NCBI RefSeq assembly: GCF_000002235.5
Contig: NW_022145613.1
Coordinates: 17,670,883-17,734,882, forward strand
DNA: 64,000 nucleotides
Direction of reading: 5' to 3'
Source of the DNA: Strongylocentrotus purpuratus
Taxonomy: Eukaryota; Echinodermata; Echinoidea; Camarodonta; Strongylocentrotidae
Each line of letters begins with the position of its first letter. The stretch's first letter is position 1. The position numbers were made by a program, and so were the translations under genes. This document shows positions 24,480 through 37,297 of the stretch, piece after piece. The notes under the pieces are model-generated. The model was not told where the DNA came from, made no database searches, and saw only the letters and a program-made list of their open reading frames with translations.

Positions 24480-25120
24480 ATTCTCCTGTGTATCATTCCA
24501 AATGCAGACGATGCCGTGGAGTGGAAGTGGTGCATGACCATTCTACTCTAGTCCCCCTCTTACCAGTGAATGATCTTTCGAACAAGGGAGTCGCAGGAAC
24601 CAAACGAAAACATTGCCAAGCAGGTCCATTGTTTCCGGGGATACACACAAAACAATTTTCCAAGATCCCACGTGCAGCAACAAAAACATCACATACCCTC
24701 CTCCTTCGAGAGTGAACTCTGACCTTTTCTCACAGAGCAGAACATTACCGTTTGAAACAAACTCTGGGGAAAGTATATCCAGCCTCAGTCAGTGCAATGG
24801 TAGAAAATGACGGCAAAGCAAGGGGAATGTTCCGGGAATCGAGGCCGCCAAATGAATGTAGGATTAACCCTGATGCTGTGGCTTCAAACCAAGGCGCTAA
24901 AAGCCCGATGGATGAGGGAGCCCGGGGCAGCTGTGAAGGCTCGCGAATGATATTTCGAGCTCACAGCACGACTTTGGAGTTCCTTTCTCCTTTTTTCTCC
25001 GAGGCATGTTTGTTGAGTAGTGACCCTGGGTGTAGGATGACAATGGGGGAAGGAGACCCTTTTGGTTTCCGTTGGGTGATGTTCAGGCTCTGGAAGGAGG
25101 CATGCTTATAATTCTTTGGT
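24480..25120. other. GC-richer unique segment of unknown nature
   Basis: About 640 bp stand out by higher GC, absence of repeats and a 119-codon open frame on the plus strand (24752-25111). The predicted protein shows no recognised motif, hydrophobic pattern or convincing splice context. The segment could be a diverged exon cluster, a non-coding transcript or a regulatory element inside the putative long intron. No call is justified. Confidence 0.25.
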
Positions 25121-25414
25121 GCTGTCATTGGAAGGTTCATCAAGTTCATTGGCAGAATTCCAGAATTATACTCAATTTTCTGCCATAAATGGTAGGATTA
25201 CTCTATTATATGATAATCTTGGGATGCTTTTCTGATAAGTGTGTAAATGTTACAACATTCCTGTGCTAAAAGCAATTATCTTTTAAAACTCCCACCTCCC
25301 TACGTTTAAAACCACATTTGGCATACCTTCAGTACATCTTAAAAATGTGCCCCCCTCCCCATCATGTTCATCTGCCTCCTTCAAAGAAATATTTTTAATT
25401 TTCCCTTTTATAAT

Positions 25415-26400
25415 ATTTTTTGTCTTTAACAAAAGCTAAAGATATGTGATAGCTTTACCCAATTTCTGAAATCGTTTGCACCCCCTTTTTTTAACAAATC
25501 CTGGATACACCTCTGACAAGCTGCAATAATTGACAATTATTTCTCACTCACCCATCTCCTGATGACATAGGTGAGGCCGTACTGAAGTGCTTGACCTAGA
25601 AATGGTAATGGTTACAAGGCGAGGCTTGGGAGGGGGATCATTTCTTCATCCTTAAGAAATCGGGAGGGGGTCCATTATGAACCTCATATTGGGTAATTGG
25701 GTCAATTTGACACAAGCCTTCATGTCCTGTTGGATCAATTAATGGAGTAAGATGATGACAGGGACTAGCACTTCATGGATTGAAGGTTGACCTTCACCTT
25801 ATTTGAGGTGGATTTTTTTTTCCTGTAACAAAGAAATGTGGATTTTCCAGGAAATTGTTGCAAAGTACCCCAGAAATCTAGGGCACAGACAAATATAACC
25901 ATGTAAGATTTTTTGTCTTTAACAAAAGCTAAAGATATGTGATAGCTTTACCCAATTTCTGAAATCGTTTGCACCCCCTTTTTTTAACAAATCCTGGATA
26001 CACCTCTGACAAGCTGCAATAATTGACAATTATTTCTCACTCACCCATCTCCTGATGACATAGGTGAGGCCGTACTGAAGTGCTTGACCTAGAAATGGTA
26101 ATGGTTACAAGGCGAGGCTTGGGAGGGGGATCATTTCTTCATCCTTAAGAAATCGGGAGGGGGTCCATTATGAACCTCATATTGGGTAATTGGGTCAATT
26201 TGACACAAGCCTTCATGTCCTGTTGGATCAATTAATGGAGTAAGATGATGACAGGGACTAGCACTTCATGGATTGAAGGTTGACCTTCACCTTATTTGAG
26301 GTGGATTTTTTTTTCCTGTAACAAAGAAATGTGGATTTTCCAGGAAATTGTTGCAAAGTACCCCAGAAATCTAGGGCACAGACAAATATAACCATGTAAG
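25415..26400. repeat. Exact-looking tandem duplication, 2 x 493 bp
   Basis: Unit 1 is 25415-25907 and unit 2 is 25908-26400. Both begin ATTTTTTGTCTTTAACAAAA and end CAAATATAACCATGTAAG, and no difference was seen by eye. Such identity means a very recent duplication, an unresolved haplotype or an assembly artefact. Each unit contains CTGGATACACCTCTGAC, which resembles the right terminus of a hAT-like MITE. Confidence 0.9.
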
Positions 26401-27079
26401 AACCAACAAATTGAAGCGATCTACACTATTTCAACTGTTATATTAATTTGTAGATCCAGGAATTTCTACTTAGTAAAATCCTCCTAAAATTTCCTATAAT
26501 TTTCATCATCCTACAAAGCTTTAATAATTTGTTGCAGGATGAACAGAAGAAGAGATATCGCAATTAACTTCAAATATAAAAGCCTCCTTGTAATATAGAT
26601 TTGAACATTGTACCAATGCCAAGAATTTTCAAGTAAAAGTCTTTTTTCCATTCCCCTCTTCTTCTTTTCCTTCTTCTCCATCTCCTCTTCTTCTCATCCT
26701 CCTCTTTCCTTCCATCTTCTTTTTCATAAAGGCCCCCAAAATGTCATTTCATTCTTAAAAGTTATTTTTGATCAAACTCCCCTCAAACACAAGAATTGCC
26801 TAGGACAGGTAATACTAAGTATTGGATACAGAATTTCTTGAAGATCTGTGGGGGAGCTCACTGAAATATTTGAGGACTGCCAGGAACGCACGCATACCTG
26901 GGGTATAACTGCGGGACAGGTGTACGTGAGGGAATTCCCCTGAAATACGATCCACCAAACAGGTTAGATGTACATGTATCCTCATGTCCACTGTTTATTT
27001 ACAATGTTCGGGTATTCACTCCATTATTTACATACAACTATCTATACAAGTCTAAAGTTTCAGTAGAAGGATGATGGCT

Positions 27080-27116
27080 GGACCCCTCCCCCCTCCCACC
27101 ACCCCCCCCCCCCTTT
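27080..27116. repeat. C-rich low-complexity tract
   Basis: Cytosine-rich DNA (CCCCTCCCCCCTCCCACCACC) followed by a C homopolymer. There is no coding relevance. Confidence 0.9.
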
Positions 27117-28357
27117 TCAATAAAGTGGTAATAATACAACGGAGTTCCAGCTCTCTGCATTGACTGTGAAATGTCAGTGTTTTACTCAACATCTACAGTA
27201 GCGCATGTTTCCACATTCCCTTTTGGGGATACTTTGATACAAGATGCAAATCTCTGCTACTTTTTGCTTTTAAGATTGATCCAAAATACAAACTATTTTG
27301 TTATTCATGAATGAATCTGATGAGCTGACTTGAGTAATTATTTACAAACTGAAATTTTATGCTAAATCTCATAAAATTGATCTTCTGCTTCTTTTTCCAT
27401 CATATGAGGCCTTATTTTTTTTAGAATAATTTCAAAATATTCTTGTTATTGTTTATTCCCCCTGTAGTCTACAACTATTGATAGGCAATAACAATGAACA
27501 AAAATATGAATCCTACTTATGTATCAAGTATGATTATGTAAAGTCTCATGTGCTAGTTACTTTTGGATATCATGATCAATGATTCATTCGGCTCTTAGCG
27601 AAAAGGTGGAAATATTCAGAGAATATTCACCATAAAATGAACAAACTCCAAGAGTTAAAAAACAACAACAACAGTTAAAAGGGATGCAGAATTCAAAAAG
27701 AAATTCGAGCATTACCAACCTATATCACAAATACCTCTATATAAAGACCTACCATTATAAATACCAAATAATACTATCAGTAGCATACACGTTTCAAAAG
27801 AGAGTTCAGTGATACCAATCTACAACACATAAACATATCAGGCCTATACATGTATGTATCTACCACATATGATACAGCTATTCAACTCAGCATGAATTTA
27901 CAGTGAATTTACGGAAGAGAATCTTGCACCTGTTACATGAAATAAATCCAATCAATTTTTTTCTAAAAATGTATTCTATTTTCTGGACACGTAAATGTAC
28001 ACAGCAAAATCAGCACATAAACTAAAGTTTTGTAGTTTCCCCTACTATGTACTCTCTCAATTTCAGATACAGGTACATACAAAAGAGGCCCATTTGTAAT
28101 CTTAAATTAAATCTAAATTGTTATAAAAACTGAGAGAGTAAGCAAGGACTTGATCTATTCTAAGAATAACTACCCAAGATTTGTGCGTAGAGACCTAGAT
28201 GTTTGTCAGTATTGTAGAAACTGTACAGAACCCAACACCTGTCATACCAAATCAATTCAATCATATTTCCTTTCTATTATTGATCTTGCTTGAGTCCCTT
28301 AGTCTGCTATTTAGACCGTATAGAGGAACTCACAGGAACATGGATGTCTAGCAAGCA

Positions 28358-28495
28358 AACAGATTTTCTTGCATAATTTGAATATTAGGACACTGCTAAT
28401 GTTTAAATTTCACAGATAGGACATACACGACATATTCATAATCCCTGCAAAGTTCTACAGAATTTGATGTTGGCTACAAAAGGGACATAGTATCT
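28358..28495 (-). mobile_element. Partial TTAA MITE related to the 37522-38055 element
   Basis: The reverse complement of this stretch matches about 37522-37665 (shared TAGCCAACATCAAATTCTG-like, GAATATGTC-like and CTAATATTCAAATTATGCA-like blocks). It ends GGACATAGTATCT followed by TTAA (28496-28499). The other terminus was not identified, so it may be truncated. Confidence 0.7.
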
Positions 28496-28738
28496 TTAAC
28501 AAAGAAAAACAATATTGCCAAGTCAAGGATTTCATCATTTACAAGCCTGAAGAGGAAAAGATGTAATTCCAATATAAACATTTTGACAACTGTAACAAAA
28601 AGGAATGTTTGCACACAATTATTGGAATATAATGTAAAAACCTATGTAAGATTTGATATAAATTATCCAGAAAAGGCCCTTACATTAAGCAACATAAAGA
28701 CATACTAGCAGAGTGGATTAGGTGAATGACAGAGAGGG

Positions 28739-28743
28739 TGGGG

Positions 28744-28806
<63 letters not shown>
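28739..28806. repeat. (GA)n microsatellite
   Basis: Nearly pure (GA)n. The Leu/Ser-rich minus-strand frames that overlap it are artefacts. Confidence 0.95.
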
Positions 28807-28809
<3 letters not shown>

Positions 28810-30170
28810 TAAGGGATAAGAGAAAAGAAAGGAAGGAAGATAAGGGAGCAAGAGATATACAGACAAACATACAATCAGACAAGAAGATGAAGAGTTGAAT
28901 AAAACAAAACAAAAATAAACCATAAAAGAGAACAAGAAGGCAAGAGATATACATCTGTTACCTTCATCTCTATAAATAAAACAAATTCTTCTAAAACCTG
29001 TGCAAACTTCAAGATAGAAATACTGTAAAGTGTATCCTTGTCCATACAACGTTCACATGACAAAAGATTAAATGTTCACAAATGCAACAAAAAGTTTTGA
29101 TTCTGCTTGCAACATCCTCTTGACTTACTTGTGGATCTCTATTATCTTGCCTATTTCACCAAAAGCACACATTCTATAAAATAAACCTTGAGGAATTAAG
29201 CTGGAGTGCTCTAAATCTTCTTTGCAGTACAAATCTTTGTTACACCAATAACACCAATCATTCAGCGTCCAAAGAAGATGATTTCAAGTCTCCCTTTTCC
29301 CCTTGATCCACTTACCGTACTTCAGTAATGATAAATATAGTTGAACAAAAGCTCATCCATATAAAGCTGAGAGTTAATACCTAAATACTGCAAAGTAAAG
29401 TAAAAATGAATCCTTTTAACACAACAGCCACCATCAATACAACAATGGATTAAAATGTAAGAAAGCTGCATCAAATAGCTTAGATTTTACTCACATCTCA
29501 CTTATCTCCTTGACTTATTCAAGTGTTTACGGACTTATCCTATTTTTCACCAAAAACACACAATCCTATAAAAACAGACAGGAAATTGCCAAAAGCATCC
29601 CTCTTCACATCCAGCATTCCTTCATAGTTTAATAACTAATGATCCTTTGCTATTCCAAATAATAAAACCACTAACACCTATCTGTGAGCTTGCAAATGAG
29701 ACGTTTTATTCCCTCTTTTCCTCTTGTTGAAGATAAGCTGGGGTTGTTAGCCTTTGGTTAACAGTGTAATGTGAATACAAGTAGGATAAGGACGCAGAGG
29801 TGTCAAAGCGAACAAAATAGCCATTCAGAAATGAAATGGCTACATGAACTTATTTAGATGGTGATGCAATGAAGCATAGGCTAATTCTTCTGTTGCAAGA
29901 AGAAAACAAGTGATTACATCTGTAGAGGAGCTTTATTGGTTAGGACAGAAGAATAGGGTATTGGTATACAGGTTATCAAGTGATGTATATGTTGCTTGCT
30001 TGAAAAGTATTTTCTTTACAACAATGAAAACATACAGGAATATCAGTTGAAATATCTGACAAGCAAAACAAAAATAAGTAACAACTTTCAGCTAACAATT
30101 GGGGAACACAACTGTGGGCATAATTAGAATTAAGGGGTCCTTTTGTTTGGACAGTGTTTAATTAAAAAAT
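28810..30170. other. AT-rich DNA with a faint duplication
   Basis: Segments near 29110-29200 and 29505-29590 share CTTGACTTA, TTTCACCAAAAxCACACA and CTATAAAA in the same order, suggesting a very old duplication of ~390-bp period. Nothing coding is seen. Confidence 0.35.
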
Positions 30171-30179
30171 GCCAATTCA

Positions 30180-30530
30180 GTTCTGCTGGGGGCACCTACA
30201 AGAACAACTTACCACCCCCTATAAGGGTGTACATTCTTACTGTGAATTCAGTCATTCCAGTGCACACTCAAATATGTTAGATTGGGTTTAATTGGGGGCA
30301 CCTGCCACCCCCACTCTACTGAAGTAGATCAGCAAGAAAGCATCAATTACGGCCTTAGGGTGTACATTTTTTATTTCATAGAGTGTACCCTGAAAATATG
30401 CCAAACTTGGTTTTTCTGGAGGAGGGGGGATACCAGCTACCACCCCCTATTAAGGGGTACATTCTTCTTTTGTATGCAGTGCATACTGACGTATGTCAGA
30501 TTGGTTTTTGTCGGGGGCACCTTCAACCCC
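30180..30530. repeat. Degenerate tandem repeat of about 110-120 bp, three units
   Basis: GGGGGCACC-type boxes at about 30188, 30294 and 30514 and ACCACCCCCTAT / GGTGTACATTCTT-type boxes alternate with AGATTGGTTT-type boxes. The overlapping open frames (to 126 codons) are repeat-derived and lack protein features. Confidence 0.65.
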
Positions 30531-30731
30531 TGCCCCTATCAACTAGCTACTGCCCTGGATCTACCATGAAGTTGATGAACAAGAAATTAGCATCATTTAT
30601 GAAATTTGTTTACATCCAGCTGTACAACTGTTCATTTCAAGTAAACAGCATATTGTTCACTTTTCCCTCCTGTCCATTTTTAATGGGAGCAACAAACTCA
30701 TCAACTCACATTCCAGTGATTTTCAGTACCA

Positions 30732-30880
30732 TGGTCCTGTTTCATGAAACTGGTTATCAATAACATGTTACAGTAACTGTTATAAGCTAGTGAAACTGTG
30801 GCATTTGATTGGTATAGAGCAAATTTTTCATAGAAAGTTGGCATTTGTTATGGATAACAAGTTTTATGAAACAGGGCCCA
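30732..30880. mobile_element. Foldback MITE of about 149 bp (CCTGTTTCATGAAAC ends)
   Basis: The left end GGTCCTGTTTCATGAAAC and right end TTTTATGAAACAGGGCCC are inverted repeats. GGTTATCAATAAC pairs with GTTATGGATAAC further inside. The interior CATTTGATTGGTATAGAGCA and AT-rich arms are typical of short hairpin MITEs. No target duplication could be fixed. Confidence 0.75.
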
Positions 30881-31478
30881 GAATTCACAAAAGAAAGTGA
30901 TGTGTAATGCTGAGCTGAGGTAGCTTCTACCACCCACCCTTCTCCATTTGATATTCTTTTGAAGAAATTGATGCAAAAGTTTCATTCTAATGGATAACTA
31001 ACACAATGCTACAGGAAGCTTTTCCAAACATATTGCAATTTAAAGACACATCTGGAATGCAAGAGACATAATAGCTGAAAATGTAGTTGAATTGAAGTTG
31101 TAATTTGACAAATCTGGTTGGCAGTTTTTGGTAATTAAGCTTTCATTATTAAGGTGGTTTACTATAGTAGATGCACTCCAAGGCTCCATGTCCTAACAAT
31201 GATCGTTGTATGTAAATAATGGATGTCCTAACAATGTGGTTCTACCTTGCTGTGATAAAACTACCAGTTCAACAATTGGACATTTTGTGTCGCTACCTCA
31301 CAAGTATGTATTAATAGGTAACTTAGTGCCATGTTTACTCACAATTTACAGTTAAACACCAGAATCATTAAATCCGTTATACCTCAGTCAAACAAACGAG
31401 ACCGACTCCAGACCTAACAAAAAATGTCATTACCCCCACTGGGCAAAACTCTGTCACTTTGGAATTGGTTTAGCATTA

Positions 31479-31798
31479 GGCCTGTTTATATCAGCCCGAG
31501 TTTGCCAAATAACCCTCTATTTTAACTATCCCGATCGCAAACTATCCAGCTAATTTGCTTCTTCATCAGCATGCAGTTGAAATTAGCAGGATATTTAGTC
31601 GAGGAAATATCCCAAAGAAATCTTCCAGAAGAAATCTTGGTCTTGTTTGCAAATATCCCGCCATTAATTTGCGCCCGTCCAAGCAAGTTTGTGATGAGCA
31701 TATCAGTCTGGTGAGGACGCAATTTTGAGCTTCGGGATAATATCCAGAGTCTGAAAATAGCAGGTTATTTTGCAAACTTGAGCTGATGAGGACAGGCC
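31479..31798. mobile_element. TA-flanked MITE, 320 bp (Tc1/mariner-type target)
   Basis: The left end GGCCTGTTTATATCAGCCC pairs with the right end GAGCTGATGAGGACAGGCC, and GAGTTTGCCAAATAACC pairs with GGTTATTTTGCAAACTT. TA lies outside both ends (31477-31478 and 31799-31800). The interior has its own GGATATT / AATATCC inverted pieces. It is non-autonomous. The two minus-strand open frames of ~68 codons are incidental. Confidence 0.8.
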
Positions 31799-32635
31799 TA
31801 GTGTGACCGAATTATTACAGGTAGCATATTCCAAGGATGGTGCGCAAATTGGCCACTTTGACAACGACCTTGTGAGGAGTCTGAGCTCTGAAGTACAATA
31901 TGGCTTAGATATAGGGGGATTGAATCAACAAACTATTAGCATCCGGCACAAGATGAAGATGTGAAAATAGATGGTTTGACGATTTTAACAAAATTATCGC
32001 CTTTCGAGGGTGTCAGGTTCTCCATGGTTAATCACCTTTATTTATCTATCAAGGAACTATGATGAAGCTGGTTCATATCTATCAAAGAGCTATGATGAAG
32101 TTGGTTCCAATCGTGCATGCATCATTTTGAAGTTAATCTTTGGTTCCGGTGTTTGGGATTCCATTTGGAGAGAAATTGACTCAAGGAATTCTGAATAATT
32201 TATTGTGCATAATATCGGATGATAGTATTGTAAACACTTTGGTCAGTTACATTGTAACTGATATAAAAAATGCTTTATAAGAAAAAATTACTATAATCAA
32301 AAGGTAGATGGTTTTTATTACAAAGACAAGCTTGATAAAAAAAAACTTGCTCTAAATAATGTCATGTGCTCGCAGCAAGAGAGGCATTCATTCCATAGGC
32401 CTTTCATGTGTTAACGCCCCTCTTGTTTTCAGCTGACAACAGTCAAAGTAAAGCACAAATCTCATTTGATCCTGTATGAGACTGTACGTTATGCACAGAG
32501 GGCTGGATGACTAGATTGATCTCCAGTTGTAAAGTTGTGTTCCTGAGTATTCAACTATCATAAGTCTACATTTTAATACAAACCATTACACAGATATCAT
32601 TTATTTGTCATTTTGAATATTCAGTGTAAGTTTTA

Positions 32636-32905
32636 TTTCATCTCTCCCTTTCTCCCTCCCAACCTCTTTATCTCACTCTCCCTTCCTCCATCTCTTACTT
32701 CCCGCCCTCTCTCTCTCCCTCCTTCCATCTCTCAATGCCTTCCTTCCTTCCTTTTCTTCTCCCTCCTTCCTTCCTCCCTCCCTCGCTCGCTCGCTCCCTC
32801 CCTCCCTCCCTTCCTTCCTTTAAATCCCTCTCTCCTTTCATCTCTCTCCCCCTCTCTCCCCTCCTCTCCCCCTCTCTCCCCTCCTCTCCTCCCCCTATGT
32901 CTCTT
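32636..32905. repeat. CCTT/CTCC pyrimidine microsatellite
   Basis: Strongly pyrimidine-biased sequence of CCTTCCTTCC, CTCGCTCGCTCG and CCCCTCTCTCCC blocks. The Ser/Pro/Leu-rich frames are artefacts. Confidence 0.95.
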
Positions 32906-34342
32906 TGCTACTTATCCCCTGTATTATAAAATGTGTATATTTATTAAAACTCTATATCTAACATCAATATACCCAAGAGCTATTATGAGACCAGATTGTT
33001 CCACCAACAAGCCTAAAAGTGTTTTAGAGAAACATTATAAACAGGCAACCCTCTTAATCTAATCCATAATTGCCTTTCTAGGTTTCCATGACAACTCTAA
33101 ACATGATACATTTTTCCTGAGGGTCACCCAAAAAGGATTCCATTTTCCTTGATGGAAGATCGAAAGAATAAGAAATGAAAAATGGCAGGGCTGAAATTGC
33201 AAACCAGTCTAAATAGTAATATAATATCAATCTTCTATTAAGAGAGTCCACTGGGAGAATACAGAGGAGGTTTTTTTAAAGCTGGCATGGAATATTGCCT
33301 AGATTTTATGATTTTAAAAGGTAATAAGTCACCTATTTCAATGAAAATTAGTGTGTAAATCCTTTTAAAAGCATTTTTTAAATGAAGGTGCACTTTAAAT
33401 TGTGTTTTGAGAACAAGAAGGGCATTATAAAACATTATATAAACAGTCTTCTGGCTCTTAGCAGACAATGATTTCTGAAGCTGCCTTTATACTTGTCAAA
33501 ATATCACTAAACTTGAATCATGTTACTCATCATGGTTTATTAGGAAGCTGTATGATTTGATTTGAAGCTGTGTTATTGTATTTTTTCTTTTGTAGGGTGG
33601 TGAAGGTACCATTTGTTTGGAAATTAAATTATGAAAATCATGCAATTTATGTTCATTTTTCATTCCATTGCTGTGACCATAAGCTGTGTTCATGTAACTA
33701 GCTGAATGTTGATATCTGGAAATTTCTCAAAACTACTTTTCCAACATGAAGTTAGAAAACCCCAAATACCTATTAATGAAAGCATAACATAGTTTTACTG
33801 TTTACCACTATCCACCCTATCTCTTTTCAGAGACTTAAACATTCAAGATTCAGACTTTCAAACTCCTAGTAAATCTTGTTTTCTCTGATTTCATATAGTT
33901 TTCGTCTCTAAAATAACATTTACAGTTAAGAAACATCTTCATAAATGCTCACAGCCTGGACATCGTAAAGAACACAACTTTTTTATGTTAAAAGGAATCC
34001 AACAATAGAGGGCAGTATTGCACTAAAACCAGTGGTGTTGGCTGGCACATGCATGCACACAGCGATTGCAGAGCTGACAATGACATTTTACATGATATTG
34101 AGGTATTGACTGGTTCTTTAATTAACTATAATTAAATGTACCAATCAATAATCAAGAACATGTATGTATACAATTTAGGTTATTAAGAAATGGAAGTATT
34201 GCTTAGCAGATGAAATCAATCAAGATGAACATGTCTACACGTAAGCAGTTGTACAGTGACATTCGAGGAAGAAAATATAAAAGTGAGATAAAAGCTACAA
34301 TGTACAGTATAGCATTTTAAACACACTTTGTACATCACAACA

Positions 34343-34548
34343 CTGTAGAGGTATGGGGTTCAAACCCCTGCTCCAGAACTAACATCATTTAGCAAGACAT
34401 TAATAAACGGTTGCCACACTGGACCCAGGTGAGGTAAATGGGTACCTGGTGATATTATTCTTTATTATACACTGTGTATCGGTACCAGTTTTCAGAGCGT
34501 AAAGCTAGTGTAACTAGCCTAAGGAGGACTGGAAAATATATTGCTTAA
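34343..34548 (+). mobile_element. tRNA-derived SINE-like fragment
   Basis: GGGGTTCAAACCCCTG is a good RNA polymerase III B-box (GGTTCAAACCC) in a T-arm-like hairpin. Downstream comes ACCCAGGTGAGGTAAATGGG followed by TACCTGGT, the kind of non-tRNA body seen in invertebrate SINEs. An A-box is not evident, so the 5' end is truncated or decayed. A TTAA MITE is inserted at the 3' side. Confidence 0.5.
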
Positions 34549-34798
34549 AGGGAGTGTAGCCTGTGGCCTGACTCAGGGCCATATCAGTATACGACTATGG
34601 ACGACGCGACCGCAGCAATCACGTGCTTGCAACATACGCGAAACTGAGGCGAGAGGAAAACTTCGGGCTGTTTCCTGAACGCTGACCATGTAGAGATTAA
34701 GTCGCTGACTACCGTTAATCAAGTCCATTTGTTTACGTACAGTTGTTCAAAAGAAGACGTAGATGATGTTAACCAGTATTTGCCCAGCTACACTCCCT
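34549..34798. mobile_element. TTAA-flanked MITE, 250 bp
   Basis: The ends AGGGAGTGTAGC and GCTACACTCCCT are exact inverted repeats, flanked by TTAA on both sides (34545-34548 and 34799-34802). The interior is GC-richer than the host DNA, includes several CpGs, and encodes nothing recognisable. Confidence 0.88.
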
Positions 34799-34802
34799 TT
34801 AA

Positions 34803-34850
34803 AATGTGTAACTAGCCTAAAGAGGACTGGAGAGTATATTGCTTAAAGGA
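34803..34850. repeat. Duplicate of the segment left of the TTAA MITE
   Basis: GTGTAACTAGCCTAAAGAGG and following bases repeat 34508-34550 with a few changes, ending in the same TATTGCTTAAAGG. A short tandem duplication of the target predates or accompanied the insertion. Confidence 0.75.
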
Positions 34851-35463
34851 ATGATAGAAGGGAAACACAAGAGAGGTAGACAACCAATTGCTTGGTTAAT
34901 TCAACAACATCAAGCAGTAGACAGGACTTCATCATTAAGAGGTCAGAGCAACCTCACATGATCCAAGATGATGGATGTGCATAGCTGCCAAAACAGGCAT
35001 GGCACGGAACCAGATGAATGAATGAATGAACGAACAATTTTCAAAGCTCTTTGGAATCGCGTAGGAACATTGCATCATATTGTGATATGCCCTATAGATA
35101 AAAGATTATTATATATATGAAAAGAAGGATTAAAAGCAGTAGAACTTAAAATCTTTAAAAGTGATGCATCAAAAGATCACCAAAAAAAAGCCATCATACT
35201 GTTTCTCATTTCGATAAACCTTATCTGATGAACCCTAAACTCATGAATAACAAAAACAAGAACTTGTGAATGGGAAAATTCAGTCATTACCCCCGAATCA
35301 CCAAACCTTGTCATATTAATGCTCATTAAAATTGCCTAACTAATGAGCCATCAAGCGAATATAAATTGGGTCGCTAAATACAAATTTATGAGGTTTTTGA
35401 AAGATGGGTCATTGTACTTTAATCGTTTATCATTCCATGAAACCTGGGAGTATCATTCAAATT

Positions 35464-35472
35464 GTTGATGAC

Positions 35473-35505
<33 letters not shown>

Positions 35506-35815
35506 GGTGGTGGTGGTGGTGGTGGTGGTGGTAATGGTGGTGGTGGTGGTGGTGGTGGTGGTGGTGGTGGTAATGGTGGAGGTGGTGGTGGTGGTGGTGG
35601 TGGTGGTGGTGGTGGTGGTGGTGGTGGTGGTGATGATGATGATGATAGTGGGGGTGACGATGATGAGGATGATGAGGATCATTATGATGATGATGATGAT
35701 GATGTGGATGAGGATGATGATTGTGATGGTGTTGATAATGATGGTCATAATAGTGATGATTGTAATGATGGTGATGATCATGATTATGATGATTTTGATC
35801 ATGATACCAAACAAG
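35464..35815. repeat. (GAT)n / (GGT)n trinucleotide array
   Basis: A (GAT)n start is followed by about 150 bp of (GGT)n interrupted by GGTAAT, then degenerate (GAT)n to 35810. All six frames read as Gly, Val, Asp, Met, Ile or Thr homopolymers, so the open frames of up to 149 codons are not evidence for a gene. Confidence 0.97.
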
Positions 35816-36714
35816 AAAGAGGAATAACCATGATTCAACTACTAAAACGATGAAGCTCAGTATAAAATGCTACTAGGGAGATATGAGTTTTCATCTTGCT
35901 GATCAATGCTAACTTTGATTCTGATGATAAGAGTGATTACAAATCAGATATAATACAGATGATGACATATTATGGGATTCTCATAAAGACACAGATAAAA
36001 ACAAATTTTGAACACTTTTAATAATAAAAACCACATTACAAATAATCTTTACGTTGCTTATAACGACGTCCACTCAAATGATAATAAAGAAATGATATTT
36101 ATGACAATCGTGATTATAGGCCTACTTTGGACTCTCATGCTGCCTGTCAGTGCATCAATGATTGACAGCTAGGTCTACGAACATGTTATCAAAGAGTACA
36201 GTTTCTTCAAATCATTTCAATAAATCTAAGTCATTTTAATCACTTACATTATATACATCAAGTCATTTAAGTCATCTCAACTGAATACGGTACAAGTCAT
36301 ACTAATCTTTCAACAAAATGCAGGATATTTTAATCTTTAACACTAAATACAAGGATGAGGATAAACCTGTTTACACCATACTCATTGGGGAGCTCATATA
36401 TTGAATGTGAAAAGGGCACAATATCAACAACATCTAATGAATTAGATTGCTGGCTGGCGATAGATCTATGATTATTATTCCTGCATTCCATTCTTTCTTG
36501 CTCAATGGAGCTCTATGTATGTAGCAAAATGCACAATGGAAATGACTTTTGCACAAAGAATGGCATTAACTTTGAATTGACAATTTCAAAGTAGATAGCA
36601 ATATGAGTTTCAAATTGAGATGTAAATGAGAATTTGAGGGAAGTGATGTATATTTTGAAGGAGTTAATTTGCATAACCTAAATCACAAATGAGAGTTGGA
36701 TGCTTGTTCTTTTT

Positions 36715-37297
36715 TTTCTTCAATAATGGTTTATTCATATGACGTTTTGGCAGCCGAAGCTGAATTGCAGGTCATTTATACAAGGTAAAAACATCATGAT
36801 ATTTAAAATACACTGAGCATTATACATGTTGACATAAAATAAAATTAATGACATATAAAAGGATAAAAATACTAAACACATTTATACACATAATAGGCAA
36901 CATCATTAAACATAAACATATACAAAAATACATGAAGCTTACTTTTTTTAATAATAATCGTTCAAGATACGAACAAAATAGGGAATAGAGCTATTATTAA
37001 AGCGACTGGTTTTACAAATAAATTGAGAGTATTTCTGTACATTATTAAAGAATAGGATGCAGACTTGCCTTTGGGCCATTGGGCTGCTCAATCATCTAGT
37101 AACTTGTACATTTTTTTACAATCTAAATATATGTACACTTTGAATTGTAAATAAGTTATATTGCACATGTATTACTAAATTTTAACACTGACTTTTGATG
37201 ACTACATTTCATATAACATAACTATGTTGCGCTTAAGGACTTCAATGGTAAGCGCTTTATAAGTATGGTATCGTTTTTATTATTATTATTATTATTA
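36715..37297 (+). mobile_element. Probable decayed retroposon 3' region ending in (ATT)n
   Basis: A GCAGCCGAAGCTGAATTGCA segment near 36751 and a terminal GTAAGCGCTTTATAAGTATG followed by (TTA)n at 37276-37296 resemble the 3' ends of invertebrate SINEs/LINEs, which often finish in a short (ATT)n tail. No reverse transcriptase frame is visible and the 5' limit is unknown. The two motifs may belong to separate elements. Confidence 0.35.

Noticed and set aside
35404-35853. Gly/Asp-rich 149-codon frame and its Thr/Ile counterpart
   Set aside because: Trinucleotide (GGT)n and (GAT)n repeat keeps all frames open.
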